Of a stretch of DNA of 64,000 nt, positions 20,555 through 29,903 are shown one piece after another. Every line of letters starts with the position of its first letter. The stretch's first letter is position 1. The stretch lies in contig NC_010729.1 in assembly GCF_000010505.1 (NCBI RefSeq), positions 1,102,501 to 1,166,500 on the forward strand. The letters are read 5' to 3'. Below the pieces are notes generated by a model. The model saw only the letters and a program-made list of their open reading frames with translations. It had not been told where the DNA came from and ran no database searches. The position numbers and the translations under genes were made by a program. This DNA comes from Porphyromonas gingivalis ATCC 33277. Lineage in GTDB: Bacteria > Bacteroidota > Bacteroidia > Bacteroidales > Porphyromonadaceae.

Positions 20555-21856
20555 ATGAAAACTTGGCAATCCATTCTCGGATTCAATCCCGAGAAGCACT
20601 CCGTCCGAACGGAGTTTATTGCAGGGGTGACCACTTTCCTGACCATGAGTTACATCTTGGCGGTCAACCCTGATATTCTTGCTGCAGCAGGGATGGACAA
20701 AGGAGCCGTATTCACGGCCACGGCACTTTCTTCGGCCGTGGCTACGCTGCTGATTGCATTTTTGGCCAAGCTGCCCTTCGCTCAAGCTCCGAGCATGGGG
20801 ATCAACGCTTTCTTCGCCTTTACTCTGGTTCAAGGCATGGGCTACTCTTGGCAGACTGCACTGGCTGCCGTCTTTGTGGAGGGGATCGTCTTCATCCTGC
20901 TGACGACATTCAATATCCGTGAGAAGATCGTCGATTGCATTCCTTACAATCTGCGCTATGCTATCTCGGCCGGTATCGGCATGTTTATCGCTTTCATCGG
21001 ACTGAAGAACGCCGGTATTATCGTATCCCATCCGGCTACATTGGTCGCTCTCGGGCCTTTCACTCCGATATTCTTGCTGGCCATCCTCGGTATCATCCTC
21101 AGCGCGGCACTGGTCGTGCGCAAGGTGCGAGGGGCTTTGTTCTACAGTATCGCCATTTGTACGATCGTCGGCATTCCGCTGGGAGTGACAACCATTCCCG
21201 AAGGATTTGCCCCTATCTCCTCTCCGCAGAGCCTGAGTCCCACTTTCCTGCAAATGGATTTCGCCCCTCTCCTTTCGTTCGATATGGCTATGACGATATT
21301 CGCTCTCGTCTTCATGGATATTTTCAATACGATCGGCACACTGATAGGAGCAGCTGCCAAGACTGAAATGATGGACGAAAAAGGGAATGTCAAGAATATC
21401 AAGCAGGCCATGATGGCCGATGCCATCGGTACAAGCCTCGGTGCCATACTGGGCACCTCCACGGTAACTACTTATGTGGAGAGCGGATCGGGCATTGCCG
21501 AAGGAGGACGAACGGGTTTGACGGCATTGGTTACGGGCAGCTTTTTCCTGTTGGCTCTTTTTCTGTCGCCCCTGTTTCTCCTTGTCCCGGGTGCAGCTAC
21601 GACAGGTGCTCTTGTGATGGTAGGGGTATTTATGCTCGGATCCATTTCGATGATCGATTTGTCCGACCTGTCCGAGACTTTTCCCGTCTTCATCACACTG
21701 CTGACAATGGTACTCACCTACTCTATCGCAGAGGGAATGGCCTTGGGGATGTTGGCATTCGTCTTTGTCAAACTCTTGTCCGGACAATACCGCAGTATAT
21801 CCCTACCTCTTTACATTCTGGCTGTTCTTTTCATCCTGCGTTATGCCTTTGCATGA
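20555..21856 (+). CDS. NCS2-family purine permease (guanine/hypoxanthine type)
   Basis: 433 aa, 12-14 TM segments, AzgA/PbuG branch of the NCS2 family. Signature features: the N-terminal EFIAGVTTFLTMSYIL segment, the QAPSMGINAFFAF segment that lines the substrate site, and TSTVTTYVESGSGIAEGGRTG in the second half. Likely imports hypoxanthine, guanine or adenine with H+. It lies 20 bp after the DUF5020 gene. Purine salvage would be useful to an organism that lives on host material. Confidence 0.92.
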   Translation: MKTWQSILGFNPEKHSVRTEFIAGVTTFLTMSYILAVNPDILAAAGMDKGAVFTATALSSAVATLLIAFLAKLPFAQAPSMGINAFFAFTLVQGMGYSWQTALAAVFVEGIVFILLTTFNIREKIVDCIPYNLRYAISAGIGMFIAFIGLKNAGIIVSHPATLVALGPFTPIFLLAILGIILSAALVVRKVRGALFYSIAICTIVGIPLGVTTIPEGFAPISSPQSLSPTFLQMDFAPLLSFDMAMTIFALVFMDIFNTIGTLIGAAAKTEMMDEKGNVKNIKQAMMADAIGTSLGAILGTSTVTTYVESGSGIAEGGRTGLTALVTGSFFLLALFLSPLFLLVPGAATTGALVMVGVFMLGSISMIDLSDLSETFPVFITLLTMVLTYSIAEGMALGMLAFVFVKLLSGQYRSISLPLYILAVLFILRYAFA

Positions 21857-21884
21857 CGAATAATCGATCTCAAATAGTTGAGCC

Positions 21885-22709
21885 ATGATCGTTTTTCCCA
21901 ATGCAAAAATCAACCTCGGCTTGCAGGTTGTAGCCAAGCGAGCGGACGGCTACCACAACATCGAGACAGTCTTCTATCCGATCCCGCTGACCGATGCTTT
22001 GGAGATCGAAGTACGAGAGGATACTTGCGACCGTCTTTCCGTCCATGGCATTCCCATTGATGCTGCAACGGAGGACAATTTGGTCATGAAAGCGATCTTG
22101 GCTCTTCGCCGAAAATTTGATTTTCCCCCACTGACTATCGAGCTTATCAAGCACATTCCGTCAGGAGCAGGCTTGGGAGGAGGTTCTTCGAATGCGTCTT
22201 TCATGCTGAAGTTGGTGAGGGACTATTTCTCTCTACCGATCGATGACAAAGAATTGGCGGCAATAGCACTGACGATCGGTGCCGATTGTCCTTTTTTCGT
22301 AGGAAATCGGCCGGTATTGGCCACCGACCTTGGCCAAGTCTTTACTCCGCTACCCAATTTTTCTCTGTCCGGTCTCCATATCGCTATAGTAAAACCACCC
22401 ATCCATATCAACACAGCAGCTGCATACAAAGGTCTCAAGCATGTGGGCAAACGAGAGACAATGCCGGATGAGATTGTTTACATGCCCGTAGATGAATGGA
22501 GAGGGAAATTGGTGAATGATTTCGAAGAAAGCCTTTTCCCTGAACATCCTCGACTTGCCGAACTAAAAGAAATGCTCTATCGGTCGGGGGCTTTGTACGC
22601 TGCAATGTCCGGTTCCGGATCTGCACTATTCGGTCTTTTCCGGGAAAAGCCTCAGCTCGATAAGGCTGCTATCACCGACTGCTTCCGATGGCAAAGCATC
22701 ATCCCCTGA
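21885..22709 (+). CDS. ispE: 4-diphosphocytidyl-2-C-methyl-D-erythritol kinase
   Basis: Phosphorylates CDP-ME in the non-mevalonate pathway; ispG of the same route is at 6.5-8.3 kb. GHMP kinase fold: [10 protein letters not shown] at the N-terminus, ATP loop [14 protein letters not shown] near residue 90, and C-terminal [10 protein letters not shown]. Length (274 aa) is normal. Its last 22 bp overlap the start of the YgiQ gene. Confidence 0.95.
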   Translation: MIVFPNAKINLGLQVVAKRADGYHNIETVFYPIPLTDALEIEVREDTCDRLSVHGIPIDAATEDNLVMKAILALRRKFDFPPLTIELIKHIPSGAGLGGGSSNASFMLKLVRDYFSLPIDDKELAAIALTIGADCPFFVGNRPVLATDLGQVFTPLPNFSLSGLHIAIVKPPIHINTAAAYKGLKHVGKRETMPDEIVYMPVDEWRGKLVNDFEESLFPEHPRLAELKEMLYRSGALYAAMSGSGSALFGLFREKPQLDKAAITDCFRWQSIIP

Positions 22710-24592
22710 CAGATTGGTTACCTACCTCCAAAAAAGAAATGGAGGCCAAAGGATGGGACGAAGTGGATGTCATTCTCTTTAGCGGAGATGCTTATGTGGA
22801 TCACCCGTCCTTCGGAGCTGCCGTCGTAGGAAGAATTTTAGAAGCCGAAGGGCTTCGTGTGGCTATCGTTCCCCAACCGAACTGGCGCGACGATCTTCGG
22901 GACTTCCGCAAATTGGGACGTCCTCGCTTGTTTTTCGGAGTTTCGGCAGGAGCGATGGATTCGATGGTGAATAAATACACCGCCAATCGCCGTCTGCGCA
23001 GCGAAGACGCTTACACACCGGACAGACGTTCGGATATGCGTCCCGACTACCCAACCATCGTTTACACCCGCATACTGAAAGAGCTGTTTCCGGATGTACC
23101 GGTCATTGTCGGGGGGATCGAAGCTTCTCTCCGCCGGCTGACGCATTACGACTATTGGCAGGACAAATTGCTCCCCGGTATACTCTATCAATCAGGTGCC
23201 GACCTCCTGATCTACGGCATGGGAGAACTTCCTTTGCACGAGATAGCACAGCGATTGATAGCCGGCGAACCGTTCGACAGTTTGAAGAGCATTCGGCAGA
23301 TAGCCTATCTTGTTCCAAAAGGAAAGACACCTGTGCCCTGCAAAAACGATCGGCATCTCTTCTCCCATGAAGAATGTTTGTCGGACAAACGCAAGCAGGC
23401 ACAGAACTTCCGAGAGATAGAGATACAGAGCAATCGCTACGAGGCAGACCGCATACTCCAGGCCGTCGGAGATTCTACCATCGTGGTCAATCCCCCTTTT
23501 CCACCCATGAATACGGCACAAATAGATCAGTCATTCGACTTACCGTACACGCGCCTGCCTCATCCGCGTTATAAGGGGAAGATTATTTCAGCCTATGAGA
23601 TGATCAAGCACTCGGTCAATGTTCATCGCGGCTGTTTCGGTGGTTGTGCCTTCTGTACCATTTCGGCCCATCAAGGGAAATTTATAGCCTCACGCAGCGA
23701 AGCGTCCGTACTCCGCGAAGTGAAAGAGATCACTGAAATGGAGGATTTCAAGGGGTACCTGAGCGATGTCGGAGGCCCTTCGGCCAATATGTACAAAATG
23801 CAGGGCTACGACCTCTCGATCTGCAAACGCTGCAAAAAGCCGAGTTGCATTCATCCGAATGTGTGCCCCAATCTGAACGCCGATCATCGTCCTCTGCTGG
23901 ATTTATTGAGAAAGATCGACAAGAATCCCAAGATCAAGAAGAGCTTTATCGGCAGTGGTGTAAGAATGGATCTCCTCCTTCATAATTATAAAGACAAGGT
24001 ACTGAAGAAAGCTGCGGACGAATATACGGAGGATCTCATCGTAAAGCATGTATCAGGACGTCTGAAAGTAGCTCCCGAACATAGCTCGGATCGCGTACTC
24101 AATCTGATGCGCAAGCCTCCTTTCCGGCAGTTCGCCGAATTCACCAAACGTTTCCAACGTATCAACGAAGCACATGGGCTGCGTCAGCAACTCATCCCTT
24201 ATTTCATATCCAGCCACCCGGGCTGTACCGAAGAGGATATGGCCGAACTGGCGATACTGACAAAAAAGCTCGACTTCAAACTGGAACAGATACAGGACTT
24301 TACTCCTACACCTATGACTTTAGCGACGGAAATGTACTACACCGGCTACCATCCTTATACGCTTCAGCCTGTATATACAGCCATCAAGAAAGAAGAAAAG
24401 ATGCGCCAGCACATGTTTTTCTTCTGGTACAAACGGGAAGAAGCCGACAAGATCCGTCGCGAGCTACACCGAATCGGACGACCGGATCTCATTGCCAAGC
24501 TGTTCGATCGCACTACTTCCTCTCGCAACGATCGCCATACTCCTCCGTCCACGCAACCTCGCAAAGGCAAAAGCAAAAGCCGCCATTCTTAG
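22688..24592 (+). CDS. YgiQ-family radical SAM protein
   Basis: 634-aa UPF0313/YgiQ-type enzyme. An N-terminal B12-binding-like region (about 20-190) precedes the radical SAM core with CFGGCAFC (CxxxCxxC, [4Fe-4S] ligands) near residue 318. A second Cys cluster follows ([15 protein letters not shown] near 380), suggesting another metal site. The C-terminal tail is basic and disordered. Substrate unknown. The start overlaps ispE. A strong terminator lies 140 bp downstream. Confidence 0.88.
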   Translation: MAKHHPLTDWLPTSKKEMEAKGWDEVDVILFSGDAYVDHPSFGAAVVGRILEAEGLRVAIVPQPNWRDDLRDFRKLGRPRLFFGVSAGAMDSMVNKYTANRRLRSEDAYTPDRRSDMRPDYPTIVYTRILKELFPDVPVIVGGIEASLRRLTHYDYWQDKLLPGILYQSGADLLIYGMGELPLHEIAQRLIAGEPFDSLKSIRQIAYLVPKGKTPVPCKNDRHLFSHEECLSDKRKQAQNFREIEIQSNRYEADRILQAVGDSTIVVNPPFPPMNTAQIDQSFDLPYTRLPHPRYKGKIISAYEMIKHSVNVHRGCFGGCAFCTISAHQGKFIASRSEASVLREVKEITEMEDFKGYLSDVGGPSANMYKMQGYDLSICKRCKKPSCIHPNVCPNLNADHRPLLDLLRKIDKNPKIKKSFIGSGVRMDLLLHNYKDKVLKKAADEYTEDLIVKHVSGRLKVAPEHSSDRVLNLMRKPPFRQFAEFTKRFQRINEAHGLRQQLIPYFISSHPGCTEEDMAELAILTKKLDFKLEQIQDFTPTPMTLATEMYYTGYHPYTLQPVYTAIKKEEKMRQHMFFFWYKREEADKIRRELHRIGRPDLIAKLFDRTTSSRNDRHTPPSTQPRKGKSKSRHS

Positions 24593-24734
24593 CGACAAGG
24601 ATTACACTTAAAGTCGGAAAATCTTGACGAAAGGCGAAGGCCTTTTGAGTGGAAAAAGGTAGAGACGAGACGAAAGCAATCCTCAAATTTCCAATCAGAG
24701 AAAAGCAGCTTTTCTCGGGCTCACAACATGAGAA

Positions 24735-24769
24735 AGAGGCCGCGCCAACAGGTGGCGCGGCCTCTTTGC
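24735..24769. terminator. Bidirectional terminator between ygiQ and the EF-G-like gene
   Basis: AGAGGCCGCGCCA (24735-24747) pairs with TGGCGCGGCCTCT (24753-24765), 13 bp, followed by TTGCTT on the plus strand and preceded by an A/T-rich stretch that serves the minus strand. It separates convergent genes. Confidence 0.85.
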
Positions 24770-24799
24770 TTGGGTTGGTAATCGATCGAAGCGCAGAGA

Positions 24800-26959
24800 C
24801 TATGCTTCGTCTTTGGTCTGCTCTTCGTATTCTTTCAGCAGACGCTCTTGTACATCGGCAGGAACCAATTCATAGGAAGCAAACTTCATCGTGAAAGATG
24901 CGCGTCCACCTGTAATAGAGCTGAGCGAAGTGGAATAGTTGGAAAGCTCTTTCAGAGGCACTTTCGCCAAAAGCTGCTCATAACCCTTGCGGCTGTTCAT
25001 ACCCATGATGATGGCACGACGTCCCTGCATATCGCTCATGACATCGCCCAAATAATCGGCAGGAACCGATACTTCCACATCATAGACAGGCTCCAGAATC
25101 TTCGGGCCGGCTTCTTTGAAAGCCGTGCTGAAAGCATTCCGACCGGCCAACATGAACGATACTTCGTTGCTGTCCACAGGGTGCATCTTACCATCGTAAA
25201 CCACTACGCGCACATCGCGAGCATACGAACCGGTCAGCGGACCCTGCTCCATGCGCGACATAATGCCTTTCAGTATGGCAGGCATGAAACGCGTATCGAT
25301 GGCACCACCCACTACGCTATTAACGAAGACGAGCTTACCGCCCCATTCCAATTCCACTACCTGCGTGTCGCGCGGAGTGATACGAAACTCCTGGCCGCCG
25401 AATTTGAACGATTCGGGTAGTGGTTTGTCGTCACTGTACGGCTCCACGATCAAGTGCACCTCACCAAACTGGCCGGCACCACCCGACTGCTTTTTGTGAC
25501 GATAGTCCGCACGAGCAGCCTTTGTAATGGTCTCACGATAAGGGATACGAGGCTCTATATATTCTATCTCGATCTTTTCGTTATGTTCCAATCGCCATTT
25601 GAGCGTACGCAGGTGGAATTCCCCTTGTCCGCTGACAATGGTCTGACGCAGCTCTTTGCTCTGCTCCACGATCCATGTCGGATCCTCTTCGCGCATCTCA
25701 TTCAGAGCCGCATTCATCTTTTCCGTATCGGATTCGTTGGCAGCCCTGATGGCACGACGGTACTTGGGTTCGGGGAATTTGACCAAGTCGAAACGATGCT
25801 CCACACCCTTTTCGTTCAGCGTATTGCCACGGCGTACCTCTTTGAGCTTCACTGTAGCTCCTATATCGCCGGCACACATCTGGTCCACCTTGATGCGTTG
25901 CTGTCCGGCCGGCACGAATATCTGACTGATGCGCTCCTTGGAGCCTCGGTCAGCATTGAGCAGATCTACTCCCTCGGTGAGGGTACCGCTCATTACTTTG
26001 AAATATGATACTTCACCAATATGCGGTTCTATCGTAGTCTTGAAGAAATGGATGCAAAGGGGAGCCGAAGCATCGGGTTTCACTTCCTCTCCGCTCACTG
26101 CCACAGGTGCCGGCAGTTTGTTCACGCCGGGAACCACGTTGCCGAGGAACTCCAGTGTACGGCGCACACACATATCCTTCTCCGCACTGACACAGAACAC
26201 GGGGTACATACCCTGCGAGATCAGACCGGCACGGATACCATCGCGCATCTCCTCTTCAGAGAGACTTCCCTGATCGAAGAATTTTTCCATCAGGCTCTCA
26301 TCGTTTTCGGCCGCAGCCTCCACCAAAGCCTGATGCATTTCTTTCGCTTTGTCTTGCTCCTCGGCCGGAATCTCCAGCACCTCGGGCACACCTCCTTCAG
26401 GTTTCCAGCGATACATTTTCATCTTCAGCACATCGACCACGGCATTGAACCCTGCTCCCGCATTTACGGGATACTGTACGGGCACTATCTTGGAGCCATA
26501 TCGCTCCCGAAGCTGTGATACAGCAGAGTCGAAGTCGGCCTTGTCCTGATCCAACTGGTTGATGATGAAGATGGCGGGCTTGTGCAACTGCTCCACATAG
26601 CGGAATTGATTGATAAGCCCTACTTCCACGCCATACTGCGCATTCACTACTACGAGGGCACAGTCCGTGACGTTCAGAGCCGAGACGGTACCGCCGATAA
26701 AGTCGTCCGCTCCCGGGCAGTCGATGAAATTCAGCTTTTTATCCTGCCACTCTACAGAGAAAACCGTAGAGAATACAGAGTATCCATACTCCTTCTCTAC
26801 GGGGAAATAGTCGCAGACCGTATTGCCTGCATCTATGCTTCCTCTACGTTTTATCACTCCACCCTCGAAGAGCATCGCCTCTGCAAGGGTGGTTTTTCCG
26901 GCGCCGGAGCTACCCAAAATGGAGATGTTTTTCACCTCATTTGTCTTGTACACTTTCAT
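24800..26959 (-). CDS. EF-G paralogue (EF-G2-like translation factor) with altered GTPase motifs
   Basis: 719 aa with the five-domain EF-G layout; domain IV and V landmarks include SGGAGQFGEV and GDVMSDMQGRRA. The P-loop is present (GSSGAGKTT, 16-24). Switch I lacks RGITI (reads EYGYSV). Switch II reads DCPGADDF (80-87), with Ala84 where EF-G has the catalytic His. The G4 motif is NQLD (134-137) instead of NKxD. Bacteroidetes carry an EF-G2 reported to translocate without GTP hydrolysis and to act under nutrient limitation; this gene fits it. The canonical fusA is not in the window. Confidence 0.85.
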   Translation of the reverse strand: MKVYKTNEVKNISILGSSGAGKTTLAEAMLFEGGVIKRRGSIDAGNTVCDYFPVEKEYGYSVFSTVFSVEWQDKKLNFIDCPGADDFIGGTVSALNVTDCALVVVNAQYGVEVGLINQFRYVEQLHKPAIFIINQLDQDKADFDSAVSQLRERYGSKIVPVQYPVNAGAGFNAVVDVLKMKMYRWKPEGGVPEVLEIPAEEQDKAKEMHQALVEAAAENDESLMEKFFDQGSLSEEEMRDGIRAGLISQGMYPVFCVSAEKDMCVRRTLEFLGNVVPGVNKLPAPVAVSGEEVKPDASAPLCIHFFKTTIEPHIGEVSYFKVMSGTLTEGVDLLNADRGSKERISQIFVPAGQQRIKVDQMCAGDIGATVKLKEVRRGNTLNEKGVEHRFDLVKFPEPKYRRAIRAANESDTEKMNAALNEMREEDPTWIVEQSKELRQTIVSGQGEFHLRTLKWRLEHNEKIEIEYIEPRIPYRETITKAARADYRHKKQSGGAGQFGEVHLIVEPYSDDKPLPESFKFGGQEFRITPRDTQVVELEWGGKLVFVNSVVGGAIDTRFMPAILKGIMSRMEQGPLTGSYARDVRVVVYDGKMHPVDSNEVSFMLAGRNAFSTAFKEAGPKILEPVYDVEVSVPADYLGDVMSDMQGRRAIIMGMNSRKGYEQLLAKVPLKELSNYSTSLSSITGGRASFTMKFASYELVPADVQERLLKEYEEQTKDEA

Positions 26960-27202
26960 GGTGAAGTCGTTGTTATTAGTGTTTTTAACAATCCGGATTA
27001 GAATCGCCGCTTCGAGAGGCTGTACAAACCTCAGGAAGCGGTGCGAATCATCTTTGCCCGCAATGTAGAAATAATATCCGAAAAAAGCAATATACGCCTT
27101 GAACGGATGTGAAAAAGCGACAAAAATACAGTGAAATGGTGATGCGATCAGGGCGCACTCCCTCTATGTACAAGCCGTATAAAGGGGGAAAGACAGGGTT
27201 GC

Positions 27203-28348
27203 TTATTTAAGGCCTTTGGCGCGAAGGGCAGGGGCAAGAGCGGCCGTAAGGCGGAGGAGGAGATCGAAAAAAATCATCCGACCGTTTCCATTCTGACGAA
27301 TATGACGGATAGCCAGCTCCACCTCCTCCATCACCGGTCGGATATTCTGTCCCGTAATGCCTCCGCTGAGCATATCGACGAAGGATTCTTCCTCGGGAGA
27401 GAGGTAGTTCAGCTTTGCAACCTCTACTCTACTTATATACAACTCGCGAAAGAGCCGCAAACAATAAGTAAGGAACCCGATCTGGCTGACGCGTCCGAGA
27501 GCGGCCAACTCATCTGCCACAGGACGCATCTTGGAGGGATCCCCCTTGATGATACTACCCATCATTCGCCCCATAAGCACAAAGTTGTCGCGATCAGCCC
27601 ATTCGCCCCGATAGAGATCCATGGCTCGCCGATAGTTGCCCTCTGCCAAATGCGCTATGCGGATGATGTCTGCCGTATTTCCCTTATTGTTACGAGACAA
27701 GGCTTCCACTATTTCGATCTCGTGCAGCAAGCGCACGTTGATCAGCTGTGTACGGCTCCTGATCGTTCCCAACACCTTGTCCGGCTCGCTGCTGATCATA
27801 AAGAAGAGCGTATGCTCGGGCGGCTCCTCTATCAGCTTCAGCAGTTTGTTTGCCATGGCTTCGTTCATCCGCTCCGGTTGCCAAATCATCACCACACGAT
27901 ACGAGGCTTCATAGATGCGGAAGCTGAGTTTCTGCTCCACGGCTTCGGCTTCCTTGCTGTAGATGATGGGTTGGCTGTTGCCGGCTTTGATGTATTCGAG
28001 CCAGTCGGCAGGGGTAAAGTAGGATTCCGACCCGAGCATCTCGCGCCACTGACGGATGTAGTCATCGCTCGGTGTAGGCGAAGAGGACGCGTTTACGACA
28101 GGATAGACGAAAAACAGATCGGGGTGTGCCAGCGCATCGTATTTCAGACACGACGGACAATGACCACAAGCATCCGTATCGGTCGGCGTCTGACAGTTGA
28201 GATAGCGTGCGTAGGCCAAAGCCAAAGGGAAAGCCCCTCCCCCCTCTTCTCCGGCAAAGAGCTGTGCATGGGCTATCTGCCTCGTCTGAGCCGTTCGTCT
28301 CAGATAGGTTTTCAGGTCTTCAAGTCCGGCAACGTCGCGAAAATACAT
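27203..28348 (-). CDS. holB: DNA polymerase III delta-prime subunit
   Basis: Clamp-loader subunit, about 381 aa. Residues 1-30 (MYFRDVAGLEDLKTYLRRT...AHAQLFAG) match the HolB/DnaX N-terminus. The P-loop is degenerate (AGEEGGGAF), as expected for delta-prime. A zinc module follows (CQTPTDTDACGHCPSC) and an SRC-like region SEPDKVLGTIRSRTQ. The in-frame ATG at 28513 would add a basic 55-aa tail not expected in the family, so 28348 is preferred. Confidence 0.88.
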   Translation of the reverse strand: MYFRDVAGLEDLKTYLRRTAQTRQIAHAQLFAGEEGGGAFPLALAYARYLNCQTPTDTDACGHCPSCLKYDALAHPDLFFVYPVVNASSSPTPSDDYIRQWREMLGSESYFTPADWLEYIKAGNSQPIIYSKEAEAVEQKLSFRIYEASYRVVMIWQPERMNEAMANKLLKLIEEPPEHTLFFMISSEPDKVLGTIRSRTQLINVRLLHEIEIVEALSRNNKGNTADIIRIAHLAEGNYRRAMDLYRGEWADRDNFVLMGRMMGSIIKGDPSKMRPVADELAALGRVSQIGFLTYCLRLFRELYISRVEVAKLNYLSPEEESFVDMLSGGITGQNIRPVMEEVELAIRHIRQNGNGRMIFFDLLLRLTAALAPALRAKGLK

Positions 28349-28657
28349 GGGTCGATGATTGTGTACTGATTGCCCTGCAAATATACGTAGAAGAGGAGAC
28401 AAGGGAGTTTCCCTCCGCAGTTTTTTCGATTCATAAAGTTGTAGTCTGTCCATTCTCTTTGAATACTTGCGGCTACCCGTCTTGTTATTAAGCATAAAAG
28501 CAATTCGAATCAATCTTTATTACACATAACAATATAGTATTACATGGCTACTTTTTATTAGAATAACAATGGAGTACTATAAGAAACTCACTTGTGATTC
28601 TATGAAACTTCCTATGAGATTCTCCAGAATTTCAATTGAAATTTTGACAAAAAGTTC
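28349..28657. other. AT-rich divergent intergenic region
   Basis: Between holB (minus) and the HU-like gene (plus). Apart from the promoter at 28636-28665 I see no gene, clear repeat or terminator. Confidence 0.5.
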
Positions 28658-28665
28658 TATATTTG
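28636..28665 (+). promoter_or_regulatory. Promoter of the HU-like gene
   Basis: TTG (28636-28638), 19 bp, then TATATTTG (28658-28665): a full match to the Bacteroidetes TTG-N19-TAnnTTTG consensus. It would leave a leader of about 140 nt. Confidence 0.65.
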
Positions 28666-28813
28666 CAACTTAATCATTAGTACTTGAAGCTCTATTTCTC
28701 TTAAGTTTCGCCCTTATATCAGTGTAGAAAATTATCACCGCTATGGGGACTGAAGACAAACAGATGCTGACAAGTCCGTATCGAAAACAAAACAACCCTA
28801 CCCTATTTCGCTT

Positions 28814-29455
28814 ATGTCGATCCTGTATAATTTCCGCAAGATGCCGCCACGTCCCGACCAAAATGAACCCGAAGAGGCGGAAGGACGGTTATTTGCTCAA
28901 GCTATCATCCAACGGCAGTACACCACCGAGGACCTTTGTCGGGACATTTCGGACAGGTCGTCCTTCAGCTCCGGCGACATCACGGGACTGATGATAGCCA
29001 TGGAGGAGTTGATATTCGAGTATCTGGCTTCGGGTTATAGCTTCCGGCTGGGCAATATCGGCACATTATCGGCCAAAGTAAAATCGCGCGGAGTAAGAGA
29101 CAAAAAGGAAATCCGATCCGGTTCCGTCCAAGCCGTGGATATCAATTTCCGTTCCACACCGCAAGCCAAACGACGGATGCGCAGCATGAGTGTGAAACGC
29201 GGTCCGAGCTTCGGCCAATCCTGCCCCAAAGCAGACGAGGAAGAACGCTATCGCTTGGCGGCAGGGCACATCCGCCACAGAGGATATATTCGGATAGCCG
29301 AGTACAGCACACTATCCGGCCTGCTCAAACACAGTGCTACAAGGGAACTGAACCGCTGGGTACAAGAAGGTAAATTGGCGACACGCGGACTCTGCTCGCA
29401 CAAGGTATACGTCCTGCCTGAACCCACATCGCAAAACAGTGAATCGATAGAATAG
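28814..29455 (+). CDS. HU-like DNA-binding protein with C-terminal extension
   Basis: 213 aa. Residues about 25-125 resemble the HU/IHF-like domain of Bacteroidetes (SGDITGLMIAMEELI, then FRLGNIGTLSAKVKSRG, then VDINFRSTPQAKRRM). The C-terminal part (about 150-205) looks like a small winged helix (RIAEYSTLSGLLKHSATRELNRWVQEGKL). Probably a nucleoid-associated or regulatory protein. Followed 8 bp later by a small membrane protein gene. Confidence 0.75.
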   Translation: MSILYNFRKMPPRPDQNEPEEAEGRLFAQAIIQRQYTTEDLCRDISDRSSFSSGDITGLMIAMEELIFEYLASGYSFRLGNIGTLSAKVKSRGVRDKKEIRSGSVQAVDINFRSTPQAKRRMRSMSVKRGPSFGQSCPKADEEERYRLAAGHIRHRGYIRIAEYSTLSGLLKHSATRELNRWVQEGKLATRGLCSHKVYVLPEPTSQNSESIE

Positions 29456-29462
29456 GCAAACA

Positions 29463-29852
29463 ATGAACCGACGAAAGCAGCAAGAGCAGAGGCAGCCACC
29501 GGGAGAAAGGAGACCGAGTCGCAAGCGAATAGTCTGGGGAGCAATCGTCGTCCTCCTCAACTGCGTCCTCCTCTTTCGCTTGTGCAGTGCCGACAAAGAA
29601 TCGGACAGCGGAGCGAAAGCGACGAAAGAGCAGTATTGGCTCAACTACGATCCCGATCGCCCTGTAACGGACATACTGAATTACGACTACGACAATCGCA
29701 TGATCATCTATCGCGACACAGGCCGATTCTCCGACACCCCCTCTCCCACACCGGATGAAGGCGAGAAAAAAGCGGATCAAGACGATGAGCGCGAACCCCT
29801 CAATGACTACGAAGACTACTACGAAGAGCTGTACGACTACTTTCACGATTGA
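29463..29852 (+). CDS. Small acidic single-pass membrane protein, unknown function
   Basis: 129 aa: a very basic N-terminus (1-22, Arg/Gln/Lys rich), one TM segment (about 23-42, VWGAIVVLLNCVLLFRL), then a strongly acidic exported tail with a Tyr/Asp/Glu-rich end. No family recognised. An antisense frame overlaps it but has no support. It is close behind the HU-like gene, so probably co-transcribed. Confidence 0.6.
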   Translation: MNRRKQQEQRQPPGERRPSRKRIVWGAIVVLLNCVLLFRLCSADKESDSGAKATKEQYWLNYDPDRPVTDILNYDYDNRMIIYRDTGRFSDTPSPTPDEGEKKADQDDEREPLNDYEDYYEELYDYFHD

Positions 29853-29903
29853 AGCCTTGCAAAACTGTACGTTTATTTTTAGCTTCGCGAAAACAACAAA
29901 ACG

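Noticed and set aside
20237-21787. 516-codon minus-strand ORF opposite the DUF5020 and permease genes
   Set aside because: Composition is His/Gln/Arg/Ser-rich with no domain; it mirrors two well-supported plus-strand genes.
27302-28369. 355-codon plus-strand ORF opposite holB
   Set aside because: Shadow of the delta-prime gene; low-complexity His/Leu/Arg composition.
29337-29846. 169-codon minus-strand Val-rich ORF opposite the small membrane protein
   Set aside because: Its hydrophobic look comes from the antisense of an acidic coding stretch; the plus-strand frame has a better start and operon spacing.
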